Shown piece by piece: positions 1 through 6,992 of a stretch of DNA of 7,219 nt. A model generated the notes under the pieces. The model was not told where the DNA came from. It was given only the letters and a program-made list of their open reading frames with translations, and ran no database searches. Source of the stretch: an uncultured Porphyromonadaceae bacterium. GTDB taxonomy: Bacteria > Bacteroidota > Bacteroidia > Bacteroidales > Muribaculaceae. The stretch lies in assembly GCA_900549445.1 (NCBI GenBank), contig UROS01000121.1, positions 1 to 7,219 of the forward strand. Reading direction: 5' to 3'. Positions within the stretch are counted from its first letter, which is position 1. Each line of letters begins with the position of its first letter. A program made the position numbers and the translations under genes.

Positions 1-516
1 GGCCGAGGCCGTCAGGGCGAGCACGGGTGCCGACGGGAAGAGGTCGCGCAGCGATACTATGCGCAGGTAGGAGGGCCGGAAGTCGTAGCCCCACTGCGAA
101 ATGCAGTGAGCCTCGTCGACAACGATCAGCGATACTTCCGTCAGCCGCAGCATGGTGAGAAAGCGCTCGTTGTGGAGCCGTTCGGGAGATACGTATGCTA
201 TCTTCACCTTTCCCAGACGGCAGCGATCCATTGCGAGGCGGCTTTCCGAGGGGGTCATCCCGGCGTGGAAGTAAACCGCTTTCACCCCGCGCTCGCGCAG
301 GTTGTCAACCTGATCCTTCATAAGCGAAATCAGGGGTGTGACGACCACTGTAAGTCCCGGGAGCATGAGCGCGGGAACCTGAAAGGTAATCGACTTTCCG
401 CCGCCCGTCGGGAGCAGTCCGAGCGTGTCGTGCCCCTGCAGCACGGACGATATGATTTCCTGCTGGAGCGGCCGGAAAGAGTCGTAGCCCCAGTATTTTT
501 TCAGTACGGAGAGCAT
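1..516 (-). CDS. recQ: RecQ-family ATP-dependent DNA helicase, N-terminal part (3' end off the window)
   Basis: This is the first 172 residues of a 3'-to-5' superfamily 2 DNA helicase, read leftward and open to base 1. Visible in order: motif 0 (YDSFRPLQ, residues 11-18), Walker A (PTGGGKS, 36-42, with Lys41), motif Ia (VVTPLISLMKDQ), the DEAH box at 134-137, the RecQ-specific aromatic-rich loop CISQWGYDFRPSY (138-150), and the start of motif III (LTASA) at the edge. The second RecA domain, zinc/winged-helix region and any HRDC domain lie outside. The start is the ATG at 516. An in-frame stop lies a short way upstream with no other ATG or GTG between, so this start is well fixed although it has no Shine-Dalgarno sequence. 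It lies 19 bp after the recJ stop, so co-transcription is likely. The protein would unwind DNA in repair and recombination in the cytoplasm. Family assignment is secure; which RecQ paralogue it is cannot be told from this part. Confidence 0.95.
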   Translation of the reverse strand, partial: MLSVLKKYWGYDSFRPLQQEIISSVLQGHDTLGLLPTGGGKSITFQVPALMLPGLTVVVTPLISLMKDQVDNLRERGVKAVYFHAGMTPSESRLAMDRCRLGKVKIAYVSPERLHNERFLTMLRLTEVSLIVVDEAHCISQWGYDFRPSYLRIVSLRDLFPSAPVLALTASA

Positions 517-535
517 AGAGGCGACGCCGGAGGGG

Positions 536-2266
536 TTATTTTTCGTCGAGATGAATCTCTTTTATAAGGAGCTGGATGTTGTCGGCCATACCGTGGTGTT
601 TGTTCTCCTCGATGGTGTAGCAGATGCTGAAAGGTTTGCGAGAGTGGATATGGTCGAAGAGCTCCGACTTGTTGAACGCAATGCCGTTGAGCACCTTTCC
701 GCAGGTGTCGTCGACCAGTTCGAGCTTTATGTGCTCGCCCTGCCGTCCCACGAGTTTGCTGGTGCCGAAGTCCATCACTCCTCTGGTGCAGAACACCGGC
801 TTGCTGTTGCCCGGCCCGAAGGGGTTGAACTTGCGCAGCAGGTTCAGGAACTCGGGGGTGATTTCGCTGAAGGTGAGATAGGCGTCGATGTCGAGCTGCG
901 GCGTGAGCTGCGACGGGAGTATGTTTTCCGACACGTACTGTTCGAAACGGCGTGAGAACTCGGGTATGTTCTCCTCCTTGAGGGAGAGGCCCACGGCGTA
1001 GGTGTGGCCTCCGAAGTTCTCGAGCAGGTCGCGGGCGGATTCCACTGCTTTGTAGATGTCGAAGCCCTGCACCGAGCGCGACGAGCCGGTGGCGAGTCCG
1101 TTGGAGAACGTAAGCACTACCGAAGGCTTGTAGTAAAGCTCGGTAAGGCGCGAGGCCACGATGCCGATTATGCCTTTGTGCCAGTTCTTGTTGTAGATTA
1201 CAATGGATTTTTTGTGGCTGATTATTTCGCCGCGCTCCTCGAGTATGGCGTTGGCCTCCTCGGTAATCCGTTTGTCGAGTTCCTTGCGGTCCTGATTGTA
1301 GCGGTCTATGGCACGGGCCTTGGCATAGGCGTCGGCCGAGTCGCGTGCCACGAGCAGGTCTACGGCCTCGCGTCCGCTCTGCATGCGTCCCGAAGCGTTG
1401 ATGCGCGGGCCGATCTTGAAAATCACGTCGCTGATGGTGATTTCGCGGTTGGTGAGGCCGCAGATGCGGATAATGGCCCGCAGTCCCATGTTAGGGTTCG
1501 TGTTGAGCCGGCGCAGGCCGTGGTAGGTCATTATACGGTTTTCGTCGACCATAGGTACGATGTCGGCGGCAATCGACACCGCCACGAGGTCGAGCATCCC
1601 TTCGAGATCCGACATTCCGATGCCGTTGGAGATCGAGAACGCCTGCATGAACTTATAGCCCACGCCGCATCCGCTCAGATGAGAGCAGGGATAGGTGGAG
1701 CCTTCGAGTTTCGGGTTGAGGATGGCGGCTGCTTCGGGCAGCTCGTTGTCGGGCACGTGGTGGTCGCAGATAATGAAGTCTATTCCCAGCGAGCGGGCGT
1801 AGGCTATCTCCTCGATGGCCTTGATGCCGCAGTCGAGGATTATGATGAGTTTCACTCCCTGCTCATGGGCCATGTCGATTGTCGGCTTCGAGATGCCGTA
1901 GCCGTCGTCGTAGCGAGTCGGGATGTTGTAGTCTATGTTGGAGTAGAAATTCTGGAGGTACTTGTAGACGAGCGCCACGGCTGTAGTGCCGTCGACGTCG
2001 TAGTCGCCGTAGACCATGATTCTCTCCTTTGCCCCCATTGCCTGATTCAGGCGGTTGACAGCTTTGTCCATATCGGGCATAAGGAACGGGTCGTGCATAT
2101 CGCTCAGCGAGGGATGGAAAAATTTTTCCGCATCCCTTACGGAGGTTATGCCCCGTTGCACCAGCAGCTCGCTAATGGGCGGAGTGGCTGAAAACCGCTT
2201 TGCAAGGTCGGATTCCAGCTTTTGTTCGTCGGATGTCAGGGGACAGTAATTCCATTTACTTGTCAT
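536..2266 (-). CDS. recJ: Single-stranded-DNA-specific 5'-3' exonuclease RecJ
   Basis: RecJ is a DHH-superfamily, metal-dependent nuclease that degrades single-stranded DNA 5' to 3' in recombinational repair, mismatch repair and stalled-fork processing. The 576-residue protein is full length for the family. Visible signatures: DYDVDG (88-93), LDCG (144-147), DHH (168-170), ADIVPM (234-239) and GPRINASGRM (286-295), which together form the phosphoesterase core. The DHHA1 part has HKGIIGIVASRL (363-374), GSSRS (394-398) and GGH (419-421). NPFGPGN (481-487) marks the C-terminal OB-fold region. All expected metal-binding Asp and His residues appear present. The ATG at 2266 is preceded by an A-rich stretch without Shine-Dalgarno, normal for Bacteroidota. 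It is the first gene of a leftward unit with recQ 19 bp downstream, and is divergent from the GH97 gene. Nothing suggests inactivation. A cytoplasmic housekeeping repair role follows from the family. Confidence 0.97.
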   Translation of the reverse strand: MTSKWNYCPLTSDEQKLESDLAKRFSATPPISELLVQRGITSVRDAEKFFHPSLSDMHDPFLMPDMDKAVNRLNQAMGAKERIMVYGDYDVDGTTAVALVYKYLQNFYSNIDYNIPTRYDDGYGISKPTIDMAHEQGVKLIIILDCGIKAIEEIAYARSLGIDFIICDHHVPDNELPEAAAILNPKLEGSTYPCSHLSGCGVGYKFMQAFSISNGIGMSDLEGMLDLVAVSIAADIVPMVDENRIMTYHGLRRLNTNPNMGLRAIIRICGLTNREITISDVIFKIGPRINASGRMQSGREAVDLLVARDSADAYAKARAIDRYNQDRKELDKRITEEANAILEERGEIISHKKSIVIYNKNWHKGIIGIVASRLTELYYKPSVVLTFSNGLATGSSRSVQGFDIYKAVESARDLLENFGGHTYAVGLSLKEENIPEFSRRFEQYVSENILPSQLTPQLDIDAYLTFSEITPEFLNLLRKFNPFGPGNSKPVFCTRGVMDFGTSKLVGRQGEHIKLELVDDTCGKVLNGIAFNKSELFDHIHSRKPFSICYTIEENKHHGMADNIQLLIKEIHLDEK

Positions 2267-2300
2267 TTATATTGTTTCTTTTTTTATTTCAGCACAAGCG

Positions 2301-2323
2301 GAGGCGAATCGGGTTTTCGCCTC
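2301..2323. repeat. Inverted repeat, 8-bp perfect stem with 7-nt loop
   Basis: GAGGCGAA (2301-2308) and TTCGCCTC (2316-2323) are exact inverse complements around a 7-nt loop; two more pairs form if one base is bulged. It lies 35 bp upstream of the recJ start codon and would fold in the recJ leader RNA if transcription starts further upstream. Neither side is followed by a T run in the relevant direction, so it is not an intrinsic terminator. Its role is unknown; it could be a leader stem or a protein site. Confidence 0.55.
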
Positions 2324-2394
2324 GCGGAGAGAGGAGCGGATGAATGATGTCCCGTCAGTTTCCACGGCATTCAGAGGTCTGCGATGACTCGCCG

Positions 2395-2409
2395 GTGCGC
2401 GCCGCGCAC
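2395..2409. promoter_or_regulatory. 15-bp near-perfect palindrome, possible operator
   Basis: GTGCGCG (2395-2401), a single central C (2402), then CGCGCAC (2403-2409) form a perfect dyad. A one-base centre is a poor RNA loop but fits a dimeric DNA-binding protein. It sits in the gap between divergent genes, just downstream of a minus-strand TAnnTTTG box at 2422-2429. The position would suit an operator for recJ-recQ, but no regulator gene is visible and no family match is claimed. Confidence 0.35.
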
Positions 2410-2421
2410 TTATGACCCACG

Positions 2422-2429
2422 CAAATTTA
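2422..2429 (-). promoter_or_regulatory. Possible -7 box for recJ-recQ
   Basis: On the minus strand this reads TAAATTTG, an exact match to the Bacteroidota -7 consensus TAnnTTTG, and it faces recJ. No TTTG element is found 19-20 nt upstream, so it is only half of a promoter. If used, it gives a leader of about 150 nt that contains both inverted repeats described above. AT-rich sequence makes chance matches common. Confidence 0.3.
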
Positions 2430-2491
2430 ATAAAAACATTTCATACTTTTGATATACGATAGATTATTATAACTTAATTTTACATTTCCCT

Positions 2492-2521
2492 CCCGCCGAA
2501 AGGTCGGGGTGCTATTTTTTT
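2492..2521 (+). terminator. Terminator-like hairpin with GAAA tetraloop and T run, not following any gene
   Basis: CCCGCC (2492-2497) pairs with GGTCGGG (2502-2508) with one bulged T (2504), closed by a GAAA loop (2498-2501). A run of eight T follows at 2514-2521, five bases after the stem. The shape is that of a plus-strand intrinsic terminator, but the gene to its left is on the other strand. A plus-strand TACTTTTG (-7-like, 2444-2451) lies just upstream, so a short transcript of about 60 nt is conceivable; no -33 element supports it. The stem-to-T spacing is longer than ideal. Confidence 0.35.
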
Positions 2522-2583
2522 GATTTTTTATTGAGGTAGAGCGAAACCGACCATTTAAATTAACATTTTATACCCCTTTTTTA

Positions 2584-2615
2584 CTTGCGGAAGCAGGTAT
2601 TATTTGTTAACTTTG
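2584..2615 (+). promoter_or_regulatory. Bacteroidota-type promoter of the GH97 gene
   Basis: A -33-like CTTG (2584-2587) is followed after 20 nt by TAACTTTG (2608-2615), which fits the TTTG / 19-20 nt / TAnnTTTG pattern used by the Bacteroidota primary sigma factor. Transcription would start near 2620, leaving a leader of about 50 nt, AT-rich and without Shine-Dalgarno. This also argues against any start codon upstream of 2620 for the GH97 gene. Confidence 0.75.
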
Positions 2616-2672
2616 CAAAAGTTTAAAACCTTAATACTTACATTGTTTTTCCAAATTAATAATCAATCATTC

Positions 2673-4838
2673 ATGAAAACAATCGGATACTTAGCTCTTT
2701 CAATCCTTGCGGCAGCTGCCCCCGCGGCGTTTGCTGCTGAAACCGTGAGCTCGCCCGACGGAAATGTCGTGCTCACTTTCGACCTCGAAGGAGGCCGCCC
2801 TACCTACAAGGTCGATTACAAGGGCCGTCCCGCAATAAATCCAAGCCATCTCGGACTTGAACTTTACAGCGAGAACGGCAGAAACGATTTTACGAAAGGG
2901 GGCGACGTAAGCGCCGCCGACGCTCTTTCGCTTTCCCATGGATTCGAAATTGCCGGTGTCGACCGTTCGTCGTTCGACGAGACCTGGAAGCCTGTGTGGG
3001 GTGAGGAAACCTCCATCCGCAACAACTACAACGAAATGAACGTCAAACTCCGTCAGGCGAAGCAGGACCGTGAAATAATAGTGTGCTTCCGCGTTTACGA
3101 CGACGGATTCGGACTCCGGTATGAGTTCCCCCAGCAGCCCCATCTCAACTATTTCGTTATAAAAGAAGAGAACACGGAGTTCGCTATGACGGGCGACCAC
3201 CTCGCCTACTGGATTCCCGGCGACTACGATACTCAGGAATATGACTATACCAAGTCGCGTCTGAGCGAAATCCGCTCGCTGATGCCTTCGAAGCTCAACC
3301 CCGACAATTCGTCGACCACTCCGTTCTCCGACACCGGCGTGCAGACCGCGCTCCAGCTCAAGACCGACGACGGACTCTACCTCAACATCCATGAGGCTGC
3401 CACGGTGGAGTATCCGACCATGCACCTGAATCTCAACGACACCACTATGGTGCTGACCTCGTGGCTCACCCCCGACAATCAGGGCCGCAAGGGCTACATG
3501 CAGACCCCCTGCGCGACTCCCTGGCGTACCGTCATCATAACCGACGATGCGCGCAATGTCCTTGCCTCGCGTCTGATTCTAAACCTTAACGAGCCGTGTA
3601 AGATTGAAGATACTTCGTGGATCAAGCCGGTGAAATATGTCGGCGTATGGTGGGAGATGATTACCGGCGCGGGTTCATGGAACTACACCGACGACCTTCC
3701 TTCCGTGAAACTCGGAGAAACCGACTATTCCAAGACCAAGCCCAACGGGCGCCACAGCGCCAACACCGCCAAGGTGAAACGCTACATTGACTTCGCTGCC
3801 GAGCACGGTTTCGACCAGGTGCTTGTGGAGGGCTGGAACGAAGGCTGGGAAGACTGGTTCGGCCAGTCGAAAGATTACGTGTTCGACTTCGTTACCCCTT
3901 ATCCCGACTTCGACATCGAATATCTCAACAACTACGCCCATGAGAAGGGCGTGAAGCTCATGATGCACCACGAGACCTCCGCTTCGGTCCGCAACTATGA
4001 GCGCCACATGGAAGATGCCTACAACCTCATGAACAAATACGGCTACAACGCAGTGAAGAGCGGCTACGTGGGCAACATCATCCCCCGCGGCGAGCACCAC
4101 TACAGCCAGTGGATGAACAACCACTATCTCTATGCCGTGAAGAAGGCCGCCGACCATAAGATCATGGTCAACGCCCACGAGGCAACCCGTCCTACCGGTC
4201 TCTGCCGTACATATCCTAACCTTATCGGCAACGAGAGTGCCCGCGGTACCGAGTATCAGGCATTCGGCGGCAGCAAGAAGTATCATACCACGATTCTTCC
4301 CTTCACCCGTCTGCAGGGCGGTCCGATGGATTACACCCCTGGCATTTTCGAGTTTGACCTCTCCACTTTCACTCCCGACAACAAGGGTGTGATCGAGTCG
4401 ACCATCCCGGGTCAGCTTGCTCTTTACGTTACGCTCTACAGCCCGCTGCAGATGGCGGCAGACCTTCCCGAGCACTATGAGAAGCACCTGGACGCCTTCC
4501 AGTTCATCAAGGATGTGCCCGTGGAATGGGAGAAATCGGTATACCTCGAGGCAGAACCGATGGACTACGTTACCATCGCCCGCAAAGACAAGAACAGCGA
4601 CAACTGGTTTATCGGCTCCACCGCCGGTACCGCCGACCGCCGCAGCGAAATCACCCTCGATTTCCTTGATCCGGGCCGCAAATATGAGGCAACCATCTAT
4701 GCCGAGGCTCCCGATGCCAACACCACCGACGGTCAGCAGCGCTACACCATAACCAAGCGCAAGGTCAACTCCAAGACCCGCCTCAAAATCAATGAAGTGG
4801 CAGGTGGCGGCTACGCCATCTCCGTGAAAGCGCTCTGA
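2673..4838 (+). CDS. Exported GH97 glycoside hydrolase, SusB-like inverting alpha-glucosidase
   Basis: A 721-residue GH97 enzyme predicted to release glucose from the non-reducing end of alpha-glucosides in the periplasm. A signal peptide spans residues 1-21 (AFA then AET; no lipobox Cys). The N-terminal beta-sandwich is about 25-290, the catalytic (beta/alpha)8 barrel about 300-600, and the C-terminal beta-sandwich about 615-720. Candidate key residues are Glu434 (HHET) and Glu503 (NAHE) as bases, Glu527 (GTE) as acid, and Glu189, Glu503 and Glu521 as calcium ligands. Each lies at the residue number remembered for SusB (439, 508, 532, 194, 526) minus five. The place where retaining GH97 alpha-galactosidases carry an Asp nucleophile reads VKSGYVG here, supporting the inverting class. 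I chose the ATG at 2673: a TTG at 2604 in the same frame overlaps the promoter and would bury the signal peptide. A strong terminator follows. Exact substrate is inferred; no SusC/SusD genes are present. Confidence 0.93.
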   Translation: MKTIGYLALSILAAAAPAAFAAETVSSPDGNVVLTFDLEGGRPTYKVDYKGRPAINPSHLGLELYSENGRNDFTKGGDVSAADALSLSHGFEIAGVDRSSFDETWKPVWGEETSIRNNYNEMNVKLRQAKQDREIIVCFRVYDDGFGLRYEFPQQPHLNYFVIKEENTEFAMTGDHLAYWIPGDYDTQEYDYTKSRLSEIRSLMPSKLNPDNSSTTPFSDTGVQTALQLKTDDGLYLNIHEAATVEYPTMHLNLNDTTMVLTSWLTPDNQGRKGYMQTPCATPWRTVIITDDARNVLASRLILNLNEPCKIEDTSWIKPVKYVGVWWEMITGAGSWNYTDDLPSVKLGETDYSKTKPNGRHSANTAKVKRYIDFAAEHGFDQVLVEGWNEGWEDWFGQSKDYVFDFVTPYPDFDIEYLNNYAHEKGVKLMMHHETSASVRNYERHMEDAYNLMNKYGYNAVKSGYVGNIIPRGEHHYSQWMNNHYLYAVKKAADHKIMVNAHEATRPTGLCRTYPNLIGNESARGTEYQAFGGSKKYHTTILPFTRLQGGPMDYTPGIFEFDLSTFTPDNKGVIESTIPGQLALYVTLYSPLQMAADLPEHYEKHLDAFQFIKDVPVEWEKSVYLEAEPMDYVTIARKDKNSDNWFIGSTAGTADRRSEITLDFLDPGRKYEATIYAEAPDANTTDGQQRYTITKRKVNSKTRLKINEVAGGGYAISVKAL

Positions 4839-4861
4839 CATAGTTACAGACAGATATGATT

Positions 4862-4902
4862 AATCCCGTTTCCCCGTATGCGCGGGGGAGGCGGGATTTT
4901 TT
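4862..4902 (+). terminator. Strong intrinsic terminator after the GH97 gene
   Basis: Bases 4862-4875 pair with 4885-4898 in a stem of about 14 bp including two G-T pairs, with loop 4876-4884, and a six-T run at 4897-4902 follows directly. It begins 23 bp after the GH97 stop codon. It suggests that most GH97 transcripts end here and do not continue into the next hydrolase gene. Confidence 0.85.
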
Positions 4903-4951
4903 GCGCGCAGGCTTTGGCTGACGCCGTTTCGAGCGGAGGGCGGGATGTAGT

Positions 4952-4978
4952 TTATGTAGCTTATGTGGCTTATGTAGC
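4952..4978. repeat. Tandem repeat, three 9-bp units
   Basis: TTATGTAGC (4952-4960), TTATGTGGC (4961-4969) and TTATGTAGC (4970-4978) stand head to tail; a decayed fourth copy (about 4943-4951) may precede them. The array lies between the GH97 terminator and the next gene, so it is non-coding as far as I can see. In addition GCGGAGGGCG occurs at 4933-4942 and again at 5026-5035, flanking the array. The function is unknown; slippage-prone minisatellite or protein-binding array are both possible. Confidence 0.8.
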
Positions 4979-5066
4979 TGCTGGAACGGACAAATTCCCT
5001 TAGGCTCTTTTTGAGTGGATTGCGGGCGGAGGGCGTATTGGCTTTTAAAATAAACCCACGAAAATC

Positions 5067-6989
5067 ATGAATCTCAATATCAGAACCCTCGCTGCTGTTG
5101 CAGCTGCAGCTATGGTAGCCGTGTCAGCTGCGGCGCAGTCTGTGTATCCCGGACAGCATGCCGGAAAACTGAAAGTGACAACCTGCGTACCCCACAAGGC
5201 CGAGGCGTTCGATCTCTCCGAGGTGCGTCTGCTTCCCGGCCGTGTACACGACAATCTCAGCCGCGACTCGGCATGGATGGCAAACATCAGCATTGACCGT
5301 CTCACCCATAGTTTCAAGAACAACGCGGGCATCTTCGCCGGACGCGAGGGCGGATATGAAAGCCTGAAAAAATACGGCGGCTGGGAGTCGCTCGACTGCG
5401 ACCTGCGCGGCCATACCACGGGTCATCTCATGTCGGCCTACGGACTGATGTATGCCGCTACGGGCGACGAGCTTTTCCGCCTCAAGGGCGACAGCATCGT
5501 TGCGGTGCTCGGCAAGGTGCAGGATGCGTTCGGCAACGGTTACGTCAGTGCGTTTCCCGAAGAGCTTATAAACCGCAATCTGCGCGGCGAGGGGGTATGG
5601 GCACCCTGGTATACGCTCCACAAGATTCTGTCGGGACTCATCGACCAATATCTCTACGGCGGCAACAGTCAGGCGCTCGAAATCGCCGTGAAAATGGGCG
5701 ACTGGGCGCACGCCAAGCTCATCGGACTTCCCGAGGAAACACGCGCGAAGATGCTCCGCAATGAGTTCGGAGGCGTAAACGAGGCGTTCTATAATTTGTA
5801 TTCCGTTACAGGAAATCCGAAATACCGCGAGCTTGCCGAGTTTTTCTATCACAATGACGTGATCGATCCGCTCGCCGAAGGCAACACCGATTTCGGCAAG
5901 AAACATACCAACACGTTTATCCCCAAGGTGATAGGCGAGGCCCGCAACTATGAACTGACCGGGTCGGCGCGCAGCCGCGGCATAGCCGGCCTGTTCTGGA
6001 ACGAGATGACCCGCCGCCACTGTTTCGCCAACGGCTCGCTGAGCCAGAAGGAGCACTATTTCGACCCCGCGAAGATGAGCGAGTTCGTCAACGGTTACAC
6101 CGGCGAGACCTGCTGCACCTACAACATGCTCAAGCTGTCGCGCCATCTGTTCTGCCTCGACGCCTCACCCGAGGTGGCTGACTACTACGAGCGCGCACTC
6201 TATAACCATATCCTTGCCCAGCAGGATCCTGAGTCGGGCATGGTCTGCTACTTCCTCCCCCTGCTGAGCGGCGCCTTCAAGGTGTTCTCCACTCCGGAGC
6301 AATCGTTCTGGTGCTGTGTGGGCAGCGGTTTCGAGAGTCATTCAAAGTATGCCGAGGCGATATATTACCGCGGTGACAACCGCCTGATGGTTAATCTCTT
6401 CATTCCTTCCGCGCTCAACTGGAAGGAAAAGGGACTGCGGCTGACGCAGACCACCCGTTTTCCCGAGGAGGAGACAACGAGATTCACCGTAGACAGTGCT
6501 CCCGAGGGCGAGATGACCATTGCGCTCCGCTATCCTGCGTGGAGCGGAAAGCCGGAGATAACGGTTAACGGCAAGAGGGTGAAAGTCAGTGCGAAACCGT
6601 CGTCGTATATCGACATCCGCCGCCACTGGAAGGCCGGCGACGTCATTGAGGCCCGCTTCCCGATGTCGCTGCGTGTGGAGACAGCGCCCGACAACGATCG
6701 CCGCGGTGTGCTGATGTATGGCCCGGTACTCCTTGCCGGCAACCTCGGCACCGAGGGGATTGTTGCTCCTGCTCCATTCTCCGACCCCACGGTCAGAAAC
6801 GACTATTACACGTATGATTATAAGATTCCGGCCGGGCTGAACACCACTCTTGCCGTCGACCCGCGGAATCCGGCAAAGACAATCAGGCGCACCGGCAGCG
6901 ACCTGCGCTTCCGCACTTCCGCCGGTCAGGAAATCCTCCCCCTTTACGACGCCAACCGCATCCGCTACGTTGTCTACTGGGATCTCTGA
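5067..6989 (+). CDS. Exported GH127/GH146-type (DUF1680) beta-L-arabinofuranosidase
   Basis: A 640-residue enzyme predicted to cleave terminal beta-L-arabinofuranosyl residues from plant glycans in the periplasm. Signal peptide residues 1-23 (SAAA then QSV), no lipobox. An alpha/alpha barrel spans about 45-440 and beta-sandwich domains about 440-640; the end YVVYWDL is typical of Bacteroidales members, so the protein seems complete. The zinc/Cys centre is visible: GETCC (346-350, ligands Glu347 and Cys349) and WCC (415-417), with Cys416 the likely nucleophile and Cys417 a ligand, by analogy with Bifidobacterium HypBA1. Glu329 (KEHY) is the likely acid/base. The flanking text (CTYNMLKL and FWCCVGSGFESHSKY) resembles the GH146 branch more than HypBA1, but I cannot settle GH127 versus GH146 by eye. 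The ATG at 5067 follows an A-rich stretch and opens directly into the signal peptide. It follows the GH97 gene by 228 bp across a terminator; its own promoter was not found with confidence. Confidence 0.92.
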   Translation: MNLNIRTLAAVAAAAMVAVSAAAQSVYPGQHAGKLKVTTCVPHKAEAFDLSEVRLLPGRVHDNLSRDSAWMANISIDRLTHSFKNNAGIFAGREGGYESLKKYGGWESLDCDLRGHTTGHLMSAYGLMYAATGDELFRLKGDSIVAVLGKVQDAFGNGYVSAFPEELINRNLRGEGVWAPWYTLHKILSGLIDQYLYGGNSQALEIAVKMGDWAHAKLIGLPEETRAKMLRNEFGGVNEAFYNLYSVTGNPKYRELAEFFYHNDVIDPLAEGNTDFGKKHTNTFIPKVIGEARNYELTGSARSRGIAGLFWNEMTRRHCFANGSLSQKEHYFDPAKMSEFVNGYTGETCCTYNMLKLSRHLFCLDASPEVADYYERALYNHILAQQDPESGMVCYFLPLLSGAFKVFSTPEQSFWCCVGSGFESHSKYAEAIYYRGDNRLMVNLFIPSALNWKEKGLRLTQTTRFPEEETTRFTVDSAPEGEMTIALRYPAWSGKPEITVNGKRVKVSAKPSSYIDIRRHWKAGDVIEARFPMSLRVETAPDNDRRGVLMYGPVLLAGNLGTEGIVAPAPFSDPTVRNDYYTYDYKIPAGLNTTLAVDPRNPAKTIRRTGSDLRFRTSAGQEILPLYDANRIRYVVYWDL

Positions 6990-6992
6990 CGG

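Larger units (their letters stand above)
2267..2672. other. Divergent intergenic region between recJ and the GH97 gene
   Basis: This 406-bp gap contains no open reading frame I can defend. The recJ-proximal part (about 2290-2410) is GC-rich with two inverted repeats. The rest (about 2420-2672) is strongly AT-rich and holds promoter-like boxes on both strands, a hairpin followed by a T run, and the main rightward promoter. Each is listed separately. I saw no tRNA or recognisable riboswitch here. Confidence 0.7.

Noticed and set aside
106..567. 153-codon plus-strand open frame over the recQ start
   Set aside because: The opposite strand encodes unmistakable RecQ motifs, including Walker A and the DEAH box, in the same place.
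1004..2191. 395-codon plus-strand open frame opposite recJ
   Set aside because: It lies wholly antisense to a clear full-length RecJ, its translation is a low-complexity V/A/H/R-rich shadow typical of GC-rich DNA, and no domain is recognisable.
3675..4841. 388-codon minus-strand open frame opposite the GH97 gene
   Set aside because: It mirrors the codon pattern of the GH97 catalytic domain and shows no family motif.
4952..4978. CRISPR array
   Set aside because: The units are 9 bp with no spacers between them; this is a simple tandem repeat.
5010..5041. Possible promoter for the arabinofuranosidase gene: TTTG at 5010-5013 and TATTGG at 5036-5041
   Set aside because: The spacer is 22 nt and the second box does not fit TAnnTTTG, so the match is too weak to annotate.
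5124..6146. 340-codon minus-strand open frame opposite the arabinofuranosidase gene
   Set aside because: It is an antisense shadow of a conserved enzyme with no recognisable motifs.
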